Positions 17,109-25,027 of a stretch of 44,795 bases of DNA are shown here, piece after piece. The stretch comes from Saprospiraceae bacterium (GTDB lineage Bacteria > Bacteroidota > Bacteroidia > Chitinophagales > Saprospiraceae). Numbering within the stretch: the stretch's first letter is position 1; each line of letters opens with the position of its first letter. The position numbers and the translations under genes were made by a program. Under the pieces are notes generated by a model, which saw only the letters and a program-made list of their open reading frames with translations, had not been told where the DNA came from and did no database searches. Where the stretch lies: positions 14,667 through 59,461 of the forward strand of contig JAHDFB010000013.1 in NCBI GenBank assembly GCA_020628475.1, written 5' to 3'.

Positions 17109-17138
17109 GGGGAATTGCCTATGCAATTCCCCATTTTT
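17109..17138 (+). terminator. Terminator shared by the HhH gene and the his operon
   Basis: Perfect 10-bp stem GGGGAATTGC (17109-17118) with GCAATTCCCC (17123-17132), loop CTAT. T-rich bases follow on the plus strand (ATTTTTATT). On the minus strand, the end of hisIE, the flank is AAGGTC without a T tract, so it is clearest for the plus strand. Confidence 0.85.
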
Positions 17139-17742
17139 ATTGTCTTTCTTTTAATACTTGTATGACTTCACTTAGATCATGCCCTTTTGCGGTAAGTAAT
17201 ACCAAAAAGTGATAGATTAAATCGGCGGATTCATTTAAAAAGAGTGCTGGCTCATTGTCTTTGGATTCAATAATTAATTCCACTGCTTCTTCTCCGACCT
17301 TCTGTGCAATTTTATTGATGCCTTCATTGAAAAGGGATGTTGTGTAGGAGTTTTTTGGTTTATTTCGCTTTCGTTCATGTATTATATCTTGAAGTTCCTC
17401 TAAGAAATGAACGGAATTGTTTTTTTCTTGCCAACAGGTATCATCTCCAAGATGGCAAACGGGCCCCATGGGCTCTACTTTAGCCAGTAACGTATCTTGA
17501 TCACAATCCAGTAATAGTTCTTTTACTGCTAAGATATTTCCGCTTTCTTCCCCCTTCATCCAAAGTCTGCTTTTGGTTCTTGAATAAAATACGAGATTTC
17601 CAATACGCAATGTTTGTGACAAGGATTCTTGATTCATATATCCCATCATTAGCACTTTTTGAGTCGTGTTGTCTTGAACAATACAGGGAATTAGGCCATC
17701 AACCTTGTTCCAATTTATCGTTTTTATTAATTGTTGTTTCAT
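17137..17742 (-). CDS. hisIE: Bifunctional phosphoribosyl-AMP cyclohydrolase / phosphoribosyl-ATP pyrophosphatase
   Basis: 201 residues, steps 2 and 3 of histidine biosynthesis in one polypeptide. The N-terminal HisI part has 'MMGYMNQESLSQTLRIGNLV', 'FYSRTKSRLWMKGEESGN', 'LLLDCDQDTLLAKVEPMGPV' and CHLGDDTCW, giving the zinc-binding cysteines. The C-terminal HisE part has 'YTTSLFNEGINKIAQKVGEE' then AVELIIESKDN. The fusion is the norm for Bacteroidota and enterobacteria. Last gene of the operon, 8 bases after hisF. Confidence 0.97.
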   Translation of the reverse strand: MKQQLIKTINWNKVDGLIPCIVQDNTTQKVLMMGYMNQESLSQTLRIGNLVFYSRTKSRLWMKGEESGNILAVKELLLDCDQDTLLAKVEPMGPVCHLGDDTCWQEKNNSVHFLEELQDIIHERKRNKPKNSYTTSLFNEGINKIAQKVGEEAVELIIESKDNEPALFLNESADLIYHFLVLLTAKGHDLSEVIQVLKERQ

Positions 17743-17750
17743 CTTATTGT

Positions 17751-18512
17751 TTAGCTTATGCGAACAGAAATATTGTTCTTGTTTAAATATGATTTCAATG
17801 GTGTAATCGGAATTTCTTGATAATGAAACACACTAGCAGCCAAGGCTCCTTCTACATTCGTTTCTTTAAATACCTGATAAAAGTGTTCTTTGGTTCCGGC
17901 ACCGCCACTAGCGATTATCGGCGTTGAACAGGCTCGGACTAATTGCTTTAAGGGCTCAATGGCAAATCCATTTTTGGTGCCATCGTGATTCATAGATGTG
18001 AACAGTATCTCTCCTGCGCCTCGATCGACTATTTGACGTGCCCACTGGATCAGTTCTAATGTACTTGCTTTTTTGCCTCCATGAGTAAATACCTGCCATT
18101 CTACATTTGACTTTTTAGCATCAATGGCGACAGTAATACACTGAGATCCAAATTCATTCGATAATTCAGTGATGAATCCTGGATTTAATACAGCTGCTGA
18201 ATTAATGACGATTTTATCCGCTCCATGCTGCAACATCGTGTAGGCTGCTTGAATCGAATTTATTCCTCCTCCAACGGTAAACGGTATACTCAATTCTTGT
18301 GATAGACGAGTAACTAATTTCGATAGGAGCGAGGATCTTTTTTCAGTAGCTGTAATGTCTAGAAAAACCAATTCGTCCGCGCCTTCTATTTCATAACGCT
18401 TGGCTAATTCGATTGGGTCACCTGCGTCTTTGAGTTGGACAAAATTGGTCCCCTTTACCGTTCTACTATCTTTTATATCTAGACAAGGAATGATTCTTTT
18501 TGCTATGCTCAT
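17751..18512 (-). CDS. hisF: Imidazole glycerol phosphate synthase, cyclase subunit
   Basis: 253 residues with a TIM-barrel fold. It opens with 'RIIPCLDIKDSRTVKGTNF'; the first catalytic Asp is in CLDI. 'ELVFLDITA', 'IPFTVGGGIN', 'GADKIVINSAAV', 'VAIDAKK' (second catalytic Asp) and 'PIIASGGAGTKEHF' are all conserved. With HisH it makes imidazole glycerol phosphate and AICAR from PRFAR. It overlaps hisA by 4 bases. Confidence 0.97.
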   Translation of the reverse strand: MSIAKRIIPCLDIKDSRTVKGTNFVQLKDAGDPIELAKRYEIEGADELVFLDITATEKRSSLLSKLVTRLSQELSIPFTVGGGINSIQAAYTMLQHGADKIVINSAAVLNPGFITELSNEFGSQCITVAIDAKKSNVEWQVFTHGGKKASTLELIQWARQIVDRGAGEILFTSMNHDGTKNGFAIEPLKQLVRACSTPIIASGGAGTKEHFYQVFKETNVEGALAASVFHYQEIPITPLKSYLNKNNISVRIS

Positions 18513-19249
18513 AATTGAAATAATTCTTTTGGGTTCACTTTTTGTTCAAATAGGGCTTTTCCAACGATTACAGCATATATGTTCTTCTGCACATAATTCT
18601 TGACTTCGTCTAAGTCCTTGATACCTCCACTAACGATGATATTGACTTCTGGGAACGTTTCTTGTAATCGCGCATAAAAAGATGAATCCGTACCTTGTAA
18701 TGTGCCATCTTTTGATATCTCCGTACACAAAAAGGTGAGATTTTTCTCTTTGGGCGTAAGCCCGCCCTTAAAAAAGTCGCTAAACGAGTCGATAAAGGCT
18801 TCTAAGGTGGTGGTGCTTTTCTTCTTCCAACCATGTGTTGCAATATAGGAATCCATGGAATCCGCTCCAATGGTTATTTTATCCGCGCCAAATTTCATTA
18901 TTAAGGATTTAACAAGTTTTGGATTTTTGATTGCCAGACTTCCAAGTACTACACGATCGGCACCTGCAAGCAAATAGCGTTCTATCATGGATTCACTTTT
19001 AATACCTCCTCCCACTTGAATGCTTAAACCCGTGTTTGAGATGATTTCTTCAATAATAGCCGTATTATTCGCTTTACCGACAGCGGCATCTAAATCAACT
19101 ATATGCAGGTATTTCGCTCCAAGTTTTTCATAGTATAATGCGGTCTCTAGAGGTGATTGGCTATATGATTTGACTTGCGAAAATTTACCTTGTGTCAAGC
19201 GCACACAGGAACCATTTATAATATCAATAGCGGGGAATATTTTTGTCAT
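18509..19249 (-). CDS. hisA: ProFAR isomerase
   Basis: 246-residue TIM barrel, phosphoribosylformimino-5-aminoimidazole carboxamide ribotide isomerase. The start 'KIFPAIDIINGSCVRLTQG' is the HisA signature with its catalytic Asp. 'LHIVDLDAAVGKANN', 'IQVGGGIKSESMIERYLLAG', 'DRVVLGSLA' and 'ISKDGTLQGTDSSFYARL' (second Asp) follow. Overlaps hisH by 4 bases and hisF by 4 bases. Confidence 0.97.
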   Translation of the reverse strand: MTKIFPAIDIINGSCVRLTQGKFSQVKSYSQSPLETALYYEKLGAKYLHIVDLDAAVGKANNTAIIEEIISNTGLSIQVGGGIKSESMIERYLLAGADRVVLGSLAIKNPKLVKSLIMKFGADKITIGADSMDSYIATHGWKKKSTTTLEAFIDSFSDFFKGGLTPKEKNLTFLCTEISKDGTLQGTDSSFYARLQETFPEVNIIVSGGIKDLDEVKNYVQKNIYAVIVGKALFEQKVNPKELFQL

Positions 19250-19827
19250 AATTCGATGAAGTTTTTAATAAGTTTAAGTCCTGCTTTGCCGCTTTTTTCT
19301 GGATGAAATTGTACTCCATAAAAAAGATCTTTTCGTATAGCGGCCGAGTATTGCGTGCCATAATTTGTACTCGCTATCGTTGATTTGTCTAGTGGTACGA
19401 AATAACTATGAACAAAGTAGAAATAACTACTTTTTGGAATGTTTTTGAACAGTGGAGTATCTTCGAATTGTACCGTGTTCCATCCAATTTTTGGGACTTT
19501 TTGATCTTGATTAAAACGTCTACATCTCGCAGCTATAATTTGGAGACAATCGGTGTTTTGTTCCTCCGTGTATTCTGTCAATAATTGCATGCCTAGACAT
19601 ATTCCCAGGACTTGTTTATTTATAGCTTTTAGATAATCATCCAAGTTCTTTTTTCGCAATTGCAGCATAGCTTTTTGTGCATTGCCGACTCCTGGCAGAA
19701 TGAGTTTATCCGCCTGTTCTAATTTAGTGGGTTGATCACTTACGAAGTAATTTTGTTCTAATCTTTTTAAAGCGTTGATTACGGACATGGTATTTCCTGC
19801 GCCATAATCTATTATTCCTATGTTCAT
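19246..19827 (-). CDS. hisH: Imidazole glycerol phosphate synthase, glutaminase subunit
   Basis: 193-residue class I glutamine amidotransferase. The catalytic Cys is C77 in 'LGICLGMQLL'; the catalytic His and Glu are in 'GVQFHPEKSGKAG'. The oxyanion-region 'LPGVGNA' and the ammonia-channel-side 'YFVHSYF' are also present. It supplies ammonia to HisF. Overlaps hisB and hisA by 4 bases each. Confidence 0.97.
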   Translation of the reverse strand: MNIGIIDYGAGNTMSVINALKRLEQNYFVSDQPTKLEQADKLILPGVGNAQKAMLQLRKKNLDDYLKAINKQVLGICLGMQLLTEYTEEQNTDCLQIIAARCRRFNQDQKVPKIGWNTVQFEDTPLFKNIPKSSYFYFVHSYFVPLDKSTIASTNYGTQYSAAIRKDLFYGVQFHPEKSGKAGLKLIKNFIEL

Positions 19828-20933
19828 ATCATTCCTTTTGTGGTTGGTAGCGTCAAGTCATTTACATTTCTTTTTATAGCTGTTTTCATAGCTCTAGCAA
19901 ATGCTTTGAAGATCGATTCAATCTTGTGATGTTCATTTTGACCATAAGCCTTAATATGTATATTGGCTTTGGCGGATGACGCCACACTTTTGAAGAAATG
20001 TTGGAACATTTCTGTAGGACAATCACCTATTTTTTCTCGTTGGAAATCTACCTCCCAAACTAAATCTGATCTTCCTCCAAAATCTAGTAATACCTGACTT
20101 CTACAGTCATCCATTGGTAAGGCAAATCCATATCGTTGAAGACCGGTCTTCTTCGCTAGTGCAAGGTGCAGAATTTCTCCGAATGCAATACCCGTATCTT
20201 CCATGGTGTGGTGTTCATCGATATGTAAGTCCCCTTTACTCTGAATAAAAAGATCCACCCCGCTATGCTTGGCCATTTGATCCAGCATATGATCAAAAAA
20301 GGGAAGCCCCGTAGCTATAGAGCTTTGCCCGTGACCATCTAGATTAATTGATATTTGGATAGATGTTTCATTTGTATTTCTTATGAGTTGGGCATTTCTA
20401 TTTCGTGTAAGTAAATAGGTCTCAATATTTTTCCAGTCATCTGTCTGCAGTTCTACTGGCAGCTGCGTTGTATCAAGTTCAGGATCGAATGCGTTATATC
20501 GGATTCCTTTACATCCAAGATTGGCAGCTAATTGCATATCGCTCATACGGTCGCCAATCACGAAAGAATGTTCTAAATCATAGTCTGCCTGGAGATATTT
20601 AGTCAACATGGCCGTACCTGGTTTCCGATAAGGTGATCTATCTTTTTCAAAACTTCGATCGATGTGGATATCCGAGAAGAAGACGCCTACATCCTGTAAG
20701 GTCTGCAGCAGAAATTCTTGAATGGGCCAAAAGTCTTTTTCGGGAAAACTTACCGACCCAAGGCCATCTTGATTCGTTACCATGACTAGTTCATAATCTA
20801 AATAATGAGCTATGTTACTCAAACTAGTCAACATGTTTTTGGTGAATTTTAATTTTTGGAATTGATCAATTTGTTGGTCATCTGGTTCTTCGATAAGTAC
20901 GCCGTCTCGATCAATGAATAGTATTTTTTTCAT
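19824..20933 (-). CDS. hisB: Bifunctional histidinol-phosphatase / imidazoleglycerol-phosphate dehydratase
   Basis: 369 residues. The N-terminal 165 residues are a HAD-type phosphatase with nucleophile D8 and acid D10 in 'FIDRDGVLIEE', 'MVTNQDGLGSV' and 'FVIGDRMSDMQLAANLGCKG'. The C-terminal 200 residues are the dehydratase, with its manganese-binding His clusters in 'FDHMLDQMAKHSG', 'DEHHTMEDTGIAFGE' and 'GQNEHHKIESIFKAFARAM'. The fused enterobacterial-type HisB means that no separate hisN phosphatase is needed. It abuts hisC with a one-base overlap. Confidence 0.97.
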   Translation of the reverse strand: MKKILFIDRDGVLIEEPDDQQIDQFQKLKFTKNMLTSLSNIAHYLDYELVMVTNQDGLGSVSFPEKDFWPIQEFLLQTLQDVGVFFSDIHIDRSFEKDRSPYRKPGTAMLTKYLQADYDLEHSFVIGDRMSDMQLAANLGCKGIRYNAFDPELDTTQLPVELQTDDWKNIETYLLTRNRNAQLIRNTNETSIQISINLDGHGQSSIATGLPFFDHMLDQMAKHSGVDLFIQSKGDLHIDEHHTMEDTGIAFGEILHLALAKKTGLQRYGFALPMDDCRSQVLLDFGGRSDLVWEVDFQREKIGDCPTEMFQHFFKSVASSAKANIHIKAYGQNEHHKIESIFKAFARAMKTAIKRNVNDLTLPTTKGMI

Positions 20934-21970
20934 TATTTATCAGGATTGAAAGATTGAATGGTTTGAATGAGAAAGTTATTTTCTTGTTCTGTTCCTACTG
21001 TGATTCGAAGACAATGATCGCAATGCTTTTCTTGACTTCTATCGCGCACGATGATTCCATGGTTCTTGAGGTGCTGCCATAATTTTTTAGTATGGGAGGC
21101 TTTCGCCAAAAGAAAATTCCCGTCACTTAGAAATACCATATTTATCGCTTTGGTCTGTTCTAGTTGAGCTTTTAGTATTTCTTTATTCCGTTTGATTACC
21201 CGCAGATTATCTTCTATTTCGGGCCATCGCTTTAAACGTTTAATGGCTTCTTCTTGAACTAGACCTGATACATTGTAAGGTGGTTTGATTTTGAATAGGA
21301 TTTCAATCAAACTCGGATTCCCAAAGCACATTCCTACACGGAGATTGGCACATGCAAGGGATTTAGAAAAAGTCTGAAGCACCACTAAATTTTCATATTT
21401 CGATAATTGATCTAGCCAAGAATCATTTGAGCTGAAATCAATGTAAGCTTCATCGACAACGACTAGACCTGGAAATCGTACTAATACCTTTTCAATTTCT
21501 TTGTGACTTATGGTATTTCCAGTTGGGTTGTTCGGCGAACAGATAAAGAAAATTTTTTCATTTGAAGCGAATTTTATCGGATCGCTTTCCAATTCAAAAC
21601 TTGGATTTAGGCTTGTTTTAATAAGTTGAACATCATTTAACATAGCGGCTACTTGATACATCCCATAGCTAGGGTCCAGTATTCGGATCGCATCTTTTTG
21701 AGGATGGCAGCATGCTCGAATTAATAAATCAATGATTTCATCACTTCCATTCCCAATCATTATTTGATTGAGATTTAATTTCCGCCAACGTGCGATCTCA
21801 GACCGCAATGCTTGTTGTTTTGGATCCGGATATCTGGCATATTCCCAGTTAAAAGGATTTTCATTGGCATCTAAAAAGATCGAATCAGCAGCATGTTGGT
21901 CATCTCGTGCAGATCGATATGCAGACATTTGAAGCACATTACTGCGAATAATACTTTTGATATTTCTCAT
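20933..21970 (-). CDS. hisC: Histidinol-phosphate aminotransferase
   Basis: 345 residues, fold-type I PLP aminotransferase. The Schiff-base lysine is K203 in 'VLQTFSKSLACANLRVG'. 'LDANENPF' at the start, 'GNGSDEIIDLLIRA', 'CSPNNPTGN' and 'VVDEAYIDFS' are standard HisC motifs. It converts imidazole acetol phosphate to L-histidinol phosphate with glutamate as donor. Overlaps hisD by 4 bases. Confidence 0.97.
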   Translation of the reverse strand: MRNIKSIIRSNVLQMSAYRSARDDQHAADSIFLDANENPFNWEYARYPDPKQQALRSEIARWRKLNLNQIMIGNGSDEIIDLLIRACCHPQKDAIRILDPSYGMYQVAAMLNDVQLIKTSLNPSFELESDPIKFASNEKIFFICSPNNPTGNTISHKEIEKVLVRFPGLVVVDEAYIDFSSNDSWLDQLSKYENLVVLQTFSKSLACANLRVGMCFGNPSLIEILFKIKPPYNVSGLVQEEAIKRLKRWPEIEDNLRVIKRNKEILKAQLEQTKAINMVFLSDGNFLLAKASHTKKLWQHLKNHGIIVRDRSQEKHCDHCLRITVGTEQENNFLIQTIQSFNPDK

Positions 21971-23256
21971 GATTTCATTGATTTGGATGATCTTATTTCT
22001 ACTGCTCTTGCATGCGCTTCTAACTGTTCTTCTCTGGCTAAGCAGGTAATGGTTTTAGATAGTTTGTCTAAACCGCTACGAGATATTTCTTGGTAGCTTA
22101 TTTTTTTATAAAAGGCGTCCATATTTACCCCTGAATAGGACTTTGCCCATTGTTGCGTCGGAAGTGTATGGTTAGTGCCTGAAGCGTAATCGCCGGCTGA
22201 TTCAGGGCAGTAATTTCCAAGAAAAACACTTCCTGCATTTCTGATTTTCCCTATGTACTTTCGCGGCGTTTCAGAGGCAATAATAAGGTGCTCTGGAGCA
22301 TATTTGTTGATCCATTCAAAGGCGATTTCTTCGGATTCAAATTGAATGGCCAAACTTTTTTCTAAAGCGGCAGCAGCAATTTCTTTTCTCGGTAAGTTCT
22401 TTAGCTGCCGATTGATTTCCTGCATGACTTCATCTAGGACAGATTCGGTAGGTGCTATCAAGATGACTTGACTATCAGCACCATGCTCTGCTTGCGAAAG
22501 CAGATCGGCTGCCATAAATGCCGGAATTCCACTCCCGTCCGTATAAATGAGGAGTTCACTAGGCCCTGCAGGAAGATCAAAGGCTGTCCCATTTCGTAGG
22601 GCAAATTCTTTAGCCGCTGTAACATATTGATTCCCTGGACCGAAAATTTTTGAAACGGGTTTTATGGAATCGGTACCCAAAGACATGGCAGCTATTGCCT
22701 GGGCACCACCTATTTGATATACTTCTTGGATTCCCATAAAGTATGCCGTTGCCAAAATACTTGGGTGTATCTTACCATCATCACTTGGAGGACTGAAGAG
22801 GGCAATTTCGGTACATTTGGCAATATTTGCTGGAATCGCTAACATCAATATGGTCGATATTAATGGAGCGGATCCTCCAGGAATATAAATACCTATTCTA
22901 TCAATGGGTATAGCTCGTTGTTCAACAAGAATGTTGCCATTGATGGATACTTCAATGTTCTCTGGAACTTGTGCCTCGTGAAATTTTCTAATATTCGATG
23001 CTGCTTGTTTTAAAGACTGAAATAGGGCAACCGAAAGATTGTCATAAGCCTGTTTTAAGCGAGACGGTGCAACTCGAATATGATCTAATTCAACATGATC
23101 AAATTGTTGCGTATACTTCACTAATGCCTCATCACCTTCCGCGGCAACCTCCTTAAAAATCTCTTCAATTTGAGCTTGAAGAAAATCGAATGACAAAGCA
23201 GGCCTTTGTGTAAGTTCATTAAATTGTTTCTTACTTGGGTTGATTATTTTTATCAT
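21967..23256 (-). CDS. hisD: Histidinol dehydrogenase
   Basis: 429 residues. It oxidises histidinol to histidine in two NAD+-dependent steps with a zinc ion. Motifs include 'RIGIYIPGGSAPLISTILML', 'VYQIGGAQAIAAMSLGT', 'KIFGPGNQYVTAAKEFA', 'DLPAGPSELLIYTDGS' and 'DLLSQAEHGADSQVILI' (zinc Gln/His). The catalytic Glu-His pair is in 'NKYAPEHLIIAS'. One-base overlap with hisG. Confidence 0.97.
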   Translation of the reverse strand: MIKIINPSKKQFNELTQRPALSFDFLQAQIEEIFKEVAAEGDEALVKYTQQFDHVELDHIRVAPSRLKQAYDNLSVALFQSLKQAASNIRKFHEAQVPENIEVSINGNILVEQRAIPIDRIGIYIPGGSAPLISTILMLAIPANIAKCTEIALFSPPSDDGKIHPSILATAYFMGIQEVYQIGGAQAIAAMSLGTDSIKPVSKIFGPGNQYVTAAKEFALRNGTAFDLPAGPSELLIYTDGSGIPAFMAADLLSQAEHGADSQVILIAPTESVLDEVMQEINRQLKNLPRKEIAAAALEKSLAIQFESEEIAFEWINKYAPEHLIIASETPRKYIGKIRNAGSVFLGNYCPESAGDYASGTNHTLPTQQWAKSYSGVNMDAFYKKISYQEISRSGLDKLSKTITCLAREEQLEAHARAVEIRSSKSMKS

Positions 23257-24107
23257 TAGAGTACCATTTTTTGAACAGGAGAAACAAGGATACCTTCGGC
23301 TCCGATTGATTTAAGTTTGTTGATGATTTGCCAGTATTGCTTTTTTTCAATGACACTATGTACAGAGCTCCAATCTGGGGTCAAAAGAGGAATGATCGTT
23401 GGGCTTTTTAATCCTGGAAGTATGGAGCTAGCTAGCTTAATATTTTTATTTGGAATATTGAATAAAATGTAGTCAAAGGCTTTGGCACGTTGGACTGATT
23501 CTATTCGAAATAGCAACTGTTCAATGAGGTCTTTTTTTGTTTTAGAGGTGTTTTCATTGGCATAGAGCGCTGCTTGTGAATGTAGAATCACCTCTTGTTC
23601 CACTAGATTATTTTTGAAAAGGGTATTGCCACTACTCACTAAATCACATATAGCATCGGCTAAGCCAATATTCGGAGCGATCTCCACGGATCCGGAAATT
23701 TGATGAATACTCGCATCAATGTTTTGGGATTGTAGATACCTTTGTAAAGTATTTGGATAGGAAGTAGCGATTTTTTTTTGCTGTAGACTTAGAATGCTGT
23801 TATAATTGGATTGTTTAGGGGTTGCAATGGATAATCTACATTTTGAAAAACCCAATTGAATCAGTTTTTTTACTTCTACATTCATTTCTTGAATGACATT
23901 TTCACCAACAATAGCTAGATCTGCTACGCCGCTTTCTGTATACTTTGGAATATCTGAATTCCTGAGGAATAAAATTTCTGCATCAAAGTTTTGGACACTT
24001 ACCTTGAGTTGACCTTTGGCATTATCGATGATTAATCCGCATTCATTTAAGAGTCTGATGGATTGGTCATACAATCTTCCGGATTTCTGAATGGCTATTT
24101 TTAACAT
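23256..24107 (-). CDS. hisG: ATP phosphoribosyltransferase, long form
   Basis: 283 residues, the long HisG with a C-terminal regulatory ACT-like domain, which in other species gives feedback inhibition by histidine and does not need HisZ. It opens with 'LKIAIQKSGRLYDQSIRLLN'; 'YTESGVADLAIVGENVIQEM', 'IHQISGSVEIAPNIGLADAI' and CDLVSSG form the substrate site. The regulatory part ends 'LKSIGAEGILVSPVQKMVL'. First gene of the operon, preceded by a complete attenuator leader. Confidence 0.97.
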   Translation of the reverse strand: MLKIAIQKSGRLYDQSIRLLNECGLIIDNAKGQLKVSVQNFDAEILFLRNSDIPKYTESGVADLAIVGENVIQEMNVEVKKLIQLGFSKCRLSIATPKQSNYNSILSLQQKKIATSYPNTLQRYLQSQNIDASIHQISGSVEIAPNIGLADAICDLVSSGNTLFKNNLVEQEVILHSQAALYANENTSKTKKDLIEQLLFRIESVQRAKAFDYILFNIPNKNIKLASSILPGLKSPTIIPLLTPDWSSVHSVIEKKQYWQIINKLKSIGAEGILVSPVQKMVL

Positions 24108-24108
24108 T

Positions 24109-24132
24109 GTATTCTGTTTTAGCTCAGAATAC
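24109..24132 (-). promoter_or_regulatory. Hairpin directly against the hisG start codon
   Basis: On the minus strand GTATTCTG (24132-24125) pairs perfectly with CAGAATAC (24116-24109) around an 8-base loop, and only one base separates the stem from the hisG ATG at 24107. A stem here would make ribosome access harder, so it may set the translation level of hisG after read-through of the attenuator. Confidence 0.6.
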
Positions 24133-24158
24133 TCGAATTGCGGACGATCTTATACATG

Positions 24159-24181
24159 AAAAAGGCCCGCTAATGCGAGCC
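24159..24181 (-). terminator. his operon attenuator (Rho-independent)
   Basis: Minus-strand stem GGCTCGC (24181-24175) with GCGGGCC (24170-24164), loop ATTA, then TTTTT (24163-24159). It lies between the leader peptide and hisG, the classical attenuator position. Confidence 0.88.
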
Positions 24182-24226
24182 TGAGAGTATATTTTGAAAT
24201 GTACATAAACATCATCCCACCCGCAT
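24173..24226 (-). promoter_or_regulatory. his antiterminator pairing
   Basis: ATGCGGGT at 24226-24219, which is the end of the leader peptide reading frame, can pair over 8 bases (two G-T wobbles) with GCTCGCAT at 24180-24173, the 5' arm of the attenuator. A ribosome stalled on the His codons leaves this element free, so the terminator is undone. A ribosome reaching the stop codon covers it, so the terminator forms. Confidence 0.75.
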
Positions 24227-24271
24227 GTTTGCAGTATGTGTATGATGATGTAGATGTAAATTAAAATTCAT
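24212..24271 (-). CDS. hisL: Histidine operon leader peptide
   Basis: Nineteen codons, MNFNLHLHHHTHTANMRVG, with five His in codons 6-12 (6, 8, 9, 10, 12). It lies 104 bases upstream of hisG and is followed by the antiterminator and attenuator described in separate entries. Stalling at these codons when charged His-tRNA is scarce is the established mechanism of his attenuation in enterobacteria. The sequence here is unrelated in detail but has the same logic. The first codon is an ATG 17 bases downstream of a -7 promoter box. Confidence 0.88.
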   Translation of the reverse strand: MNFNLHLHHHTHTANMRVG

Positions 24272-24287
24272 AATTAAATTGTTGGTG

Positions 24288-24322
24288 TAAAGTTAGGACT
24301 AAAAAAATGACATGTGCAACAA
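24288..24322 (-). promoter_or_regulatory. Candidate his operon promoter
   Basis: On the minus strand, TTGTTG (24322-24317) and TAACTTTA (24295-24288), which matches TAnnTTTG at all but the last base. Spacing from the second TTG is 21. It would place the transcript start just ahead of the leader peptide, as the attenuation model requires. Confidence 0.5.
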
Positions 24323-24408
24323 GTGTTGATTATATAATTTTTAATGCTATATGTAAATATCTTATTATAAGTTTATTGAGGCTATTATTTTAATATAACT
24401 TTTTTATC

Positions 24409-24424
24409 ATAACACGGGTGTTAT
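24409..24424. repeat. Short perfect inverted repeat ATAACAC-GG-GTGTTAT
   Basis: Seven-base arms around GG, 5 bases beyond the stop codon of the small membrane protein gene at 24429. No T tract follows on either strand, so it is not a convincing terminator; it may be a protein-binding palindrome or chance. Confidence 0.5.
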
Positions 24425-24428
24425 CGTA

Positions 24429-24911
24429 TTATCGTCTTCGGAAAGTGAAGTAAAGTACATTCGAAATGATTGCCAGAAAAACTGCAATGGCCAATACAGC
24501 GATGCGAACAAAACGATAGCGCGTATCTTTATCAGCATCCTTATAAAAGGATAGATTACCATAATAAATCGTCATGGCGAAAGAAATCGTTGCTACGATT
24601 AATAACACGATTCCAAGCAGGACCAAAATTGGAATGTTGATGGCCGTTAAGATGACGCCCAATACCAAAGAAATGGCAGAAATAATCCCGTACTTTTTTG
24701 CTAAAGCTGTGTATCTATCTAATAGCTTCTCATTGGATTGAATTTTTATCCAGGTTTTCTTGAAAAAAGACTTTTTCGGCGTTTCGTTCATTTCTGTTTT
24801 TACACTTTCCGTATGTACACTCAAAGCCCTTTGAGGAGCCAACAGCAGAACTGAGAATAACAGAAATGTTCCGATTATTGAAGTTTTAGTAATGGATATA
24901 TCAGGTAGCAT
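24429..24911 (-). CDS. Small membrane protein of unknown function
   Basis: 160 residues. It has an N-terminal signal-like helix (IIGTFLLFSVLLLAPQRALS), a basic linker with 'ETPKKSFFKKTWIKIQSNEK', and three further hydrophobic segments, among them 'ISAISLVLGVILTAINIPIL' and 'VRIAVLAIAVFLAIISNVLY'. No motif was recognised. It lies upstream of the his leader and is divergent from the TonB-dependent receptor; no operon partner is evident. Confidence 0.7.
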   Translation of the reverse strand: MLPDISITKTSIIGTFLLFSVLLLAPQRALSVHTESVKTEMNETPKKSFFKKTWIKIQSNEKLLDRYTALAKKYGIISAISLVLGVILTAINIPILVLLGIVLLIVATISFAMTIYYGNLSFYKDADKDTRYRFVRIAVLAIAVFLAIISNVLYFTFRRR

Positions 24912-24998
24912 AGGGCATTAATGTTTAGTTAACTTTTTATTGTGGACTATTTTACAATTTGTTCAAATTCTCGTCATTTTCGGACGAAGTTCTCCCTC

Positions 24999-25006
24999 TA
25001 AATTTG
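24999..25006 (+). promoter_or_regulatory. -7 promoter box of the TonB-dependent receptor gene
   Basis: TAAATTTG, an exact match to the Bacteroidota TAnnTTTG box. Transcription would begin near 25012, which supports the ATG at 25028 over an upstream in-frame codon at 24959. No clear TTTG -33 box was found; TTTTCG at about 24977-24982 is the nearest. Confidence 0.6.
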
Positions 25007-25027
25007 TGCGAAAATAATAACATAAGA

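Noticed and set aside
10887-24107. PepD dipeptidase as part of a histidine-utilisation unit with the his operon
   Set aside because: More than 6 kb and several unrelated genes with terminators separate them; dipeptidase proximity looks coincidental.
24409-24424. Perfect inverted repeat as a terminator of the small membrane protein gene
   Set aside because: No T tract follows on either strand; kept only as a palindrome.
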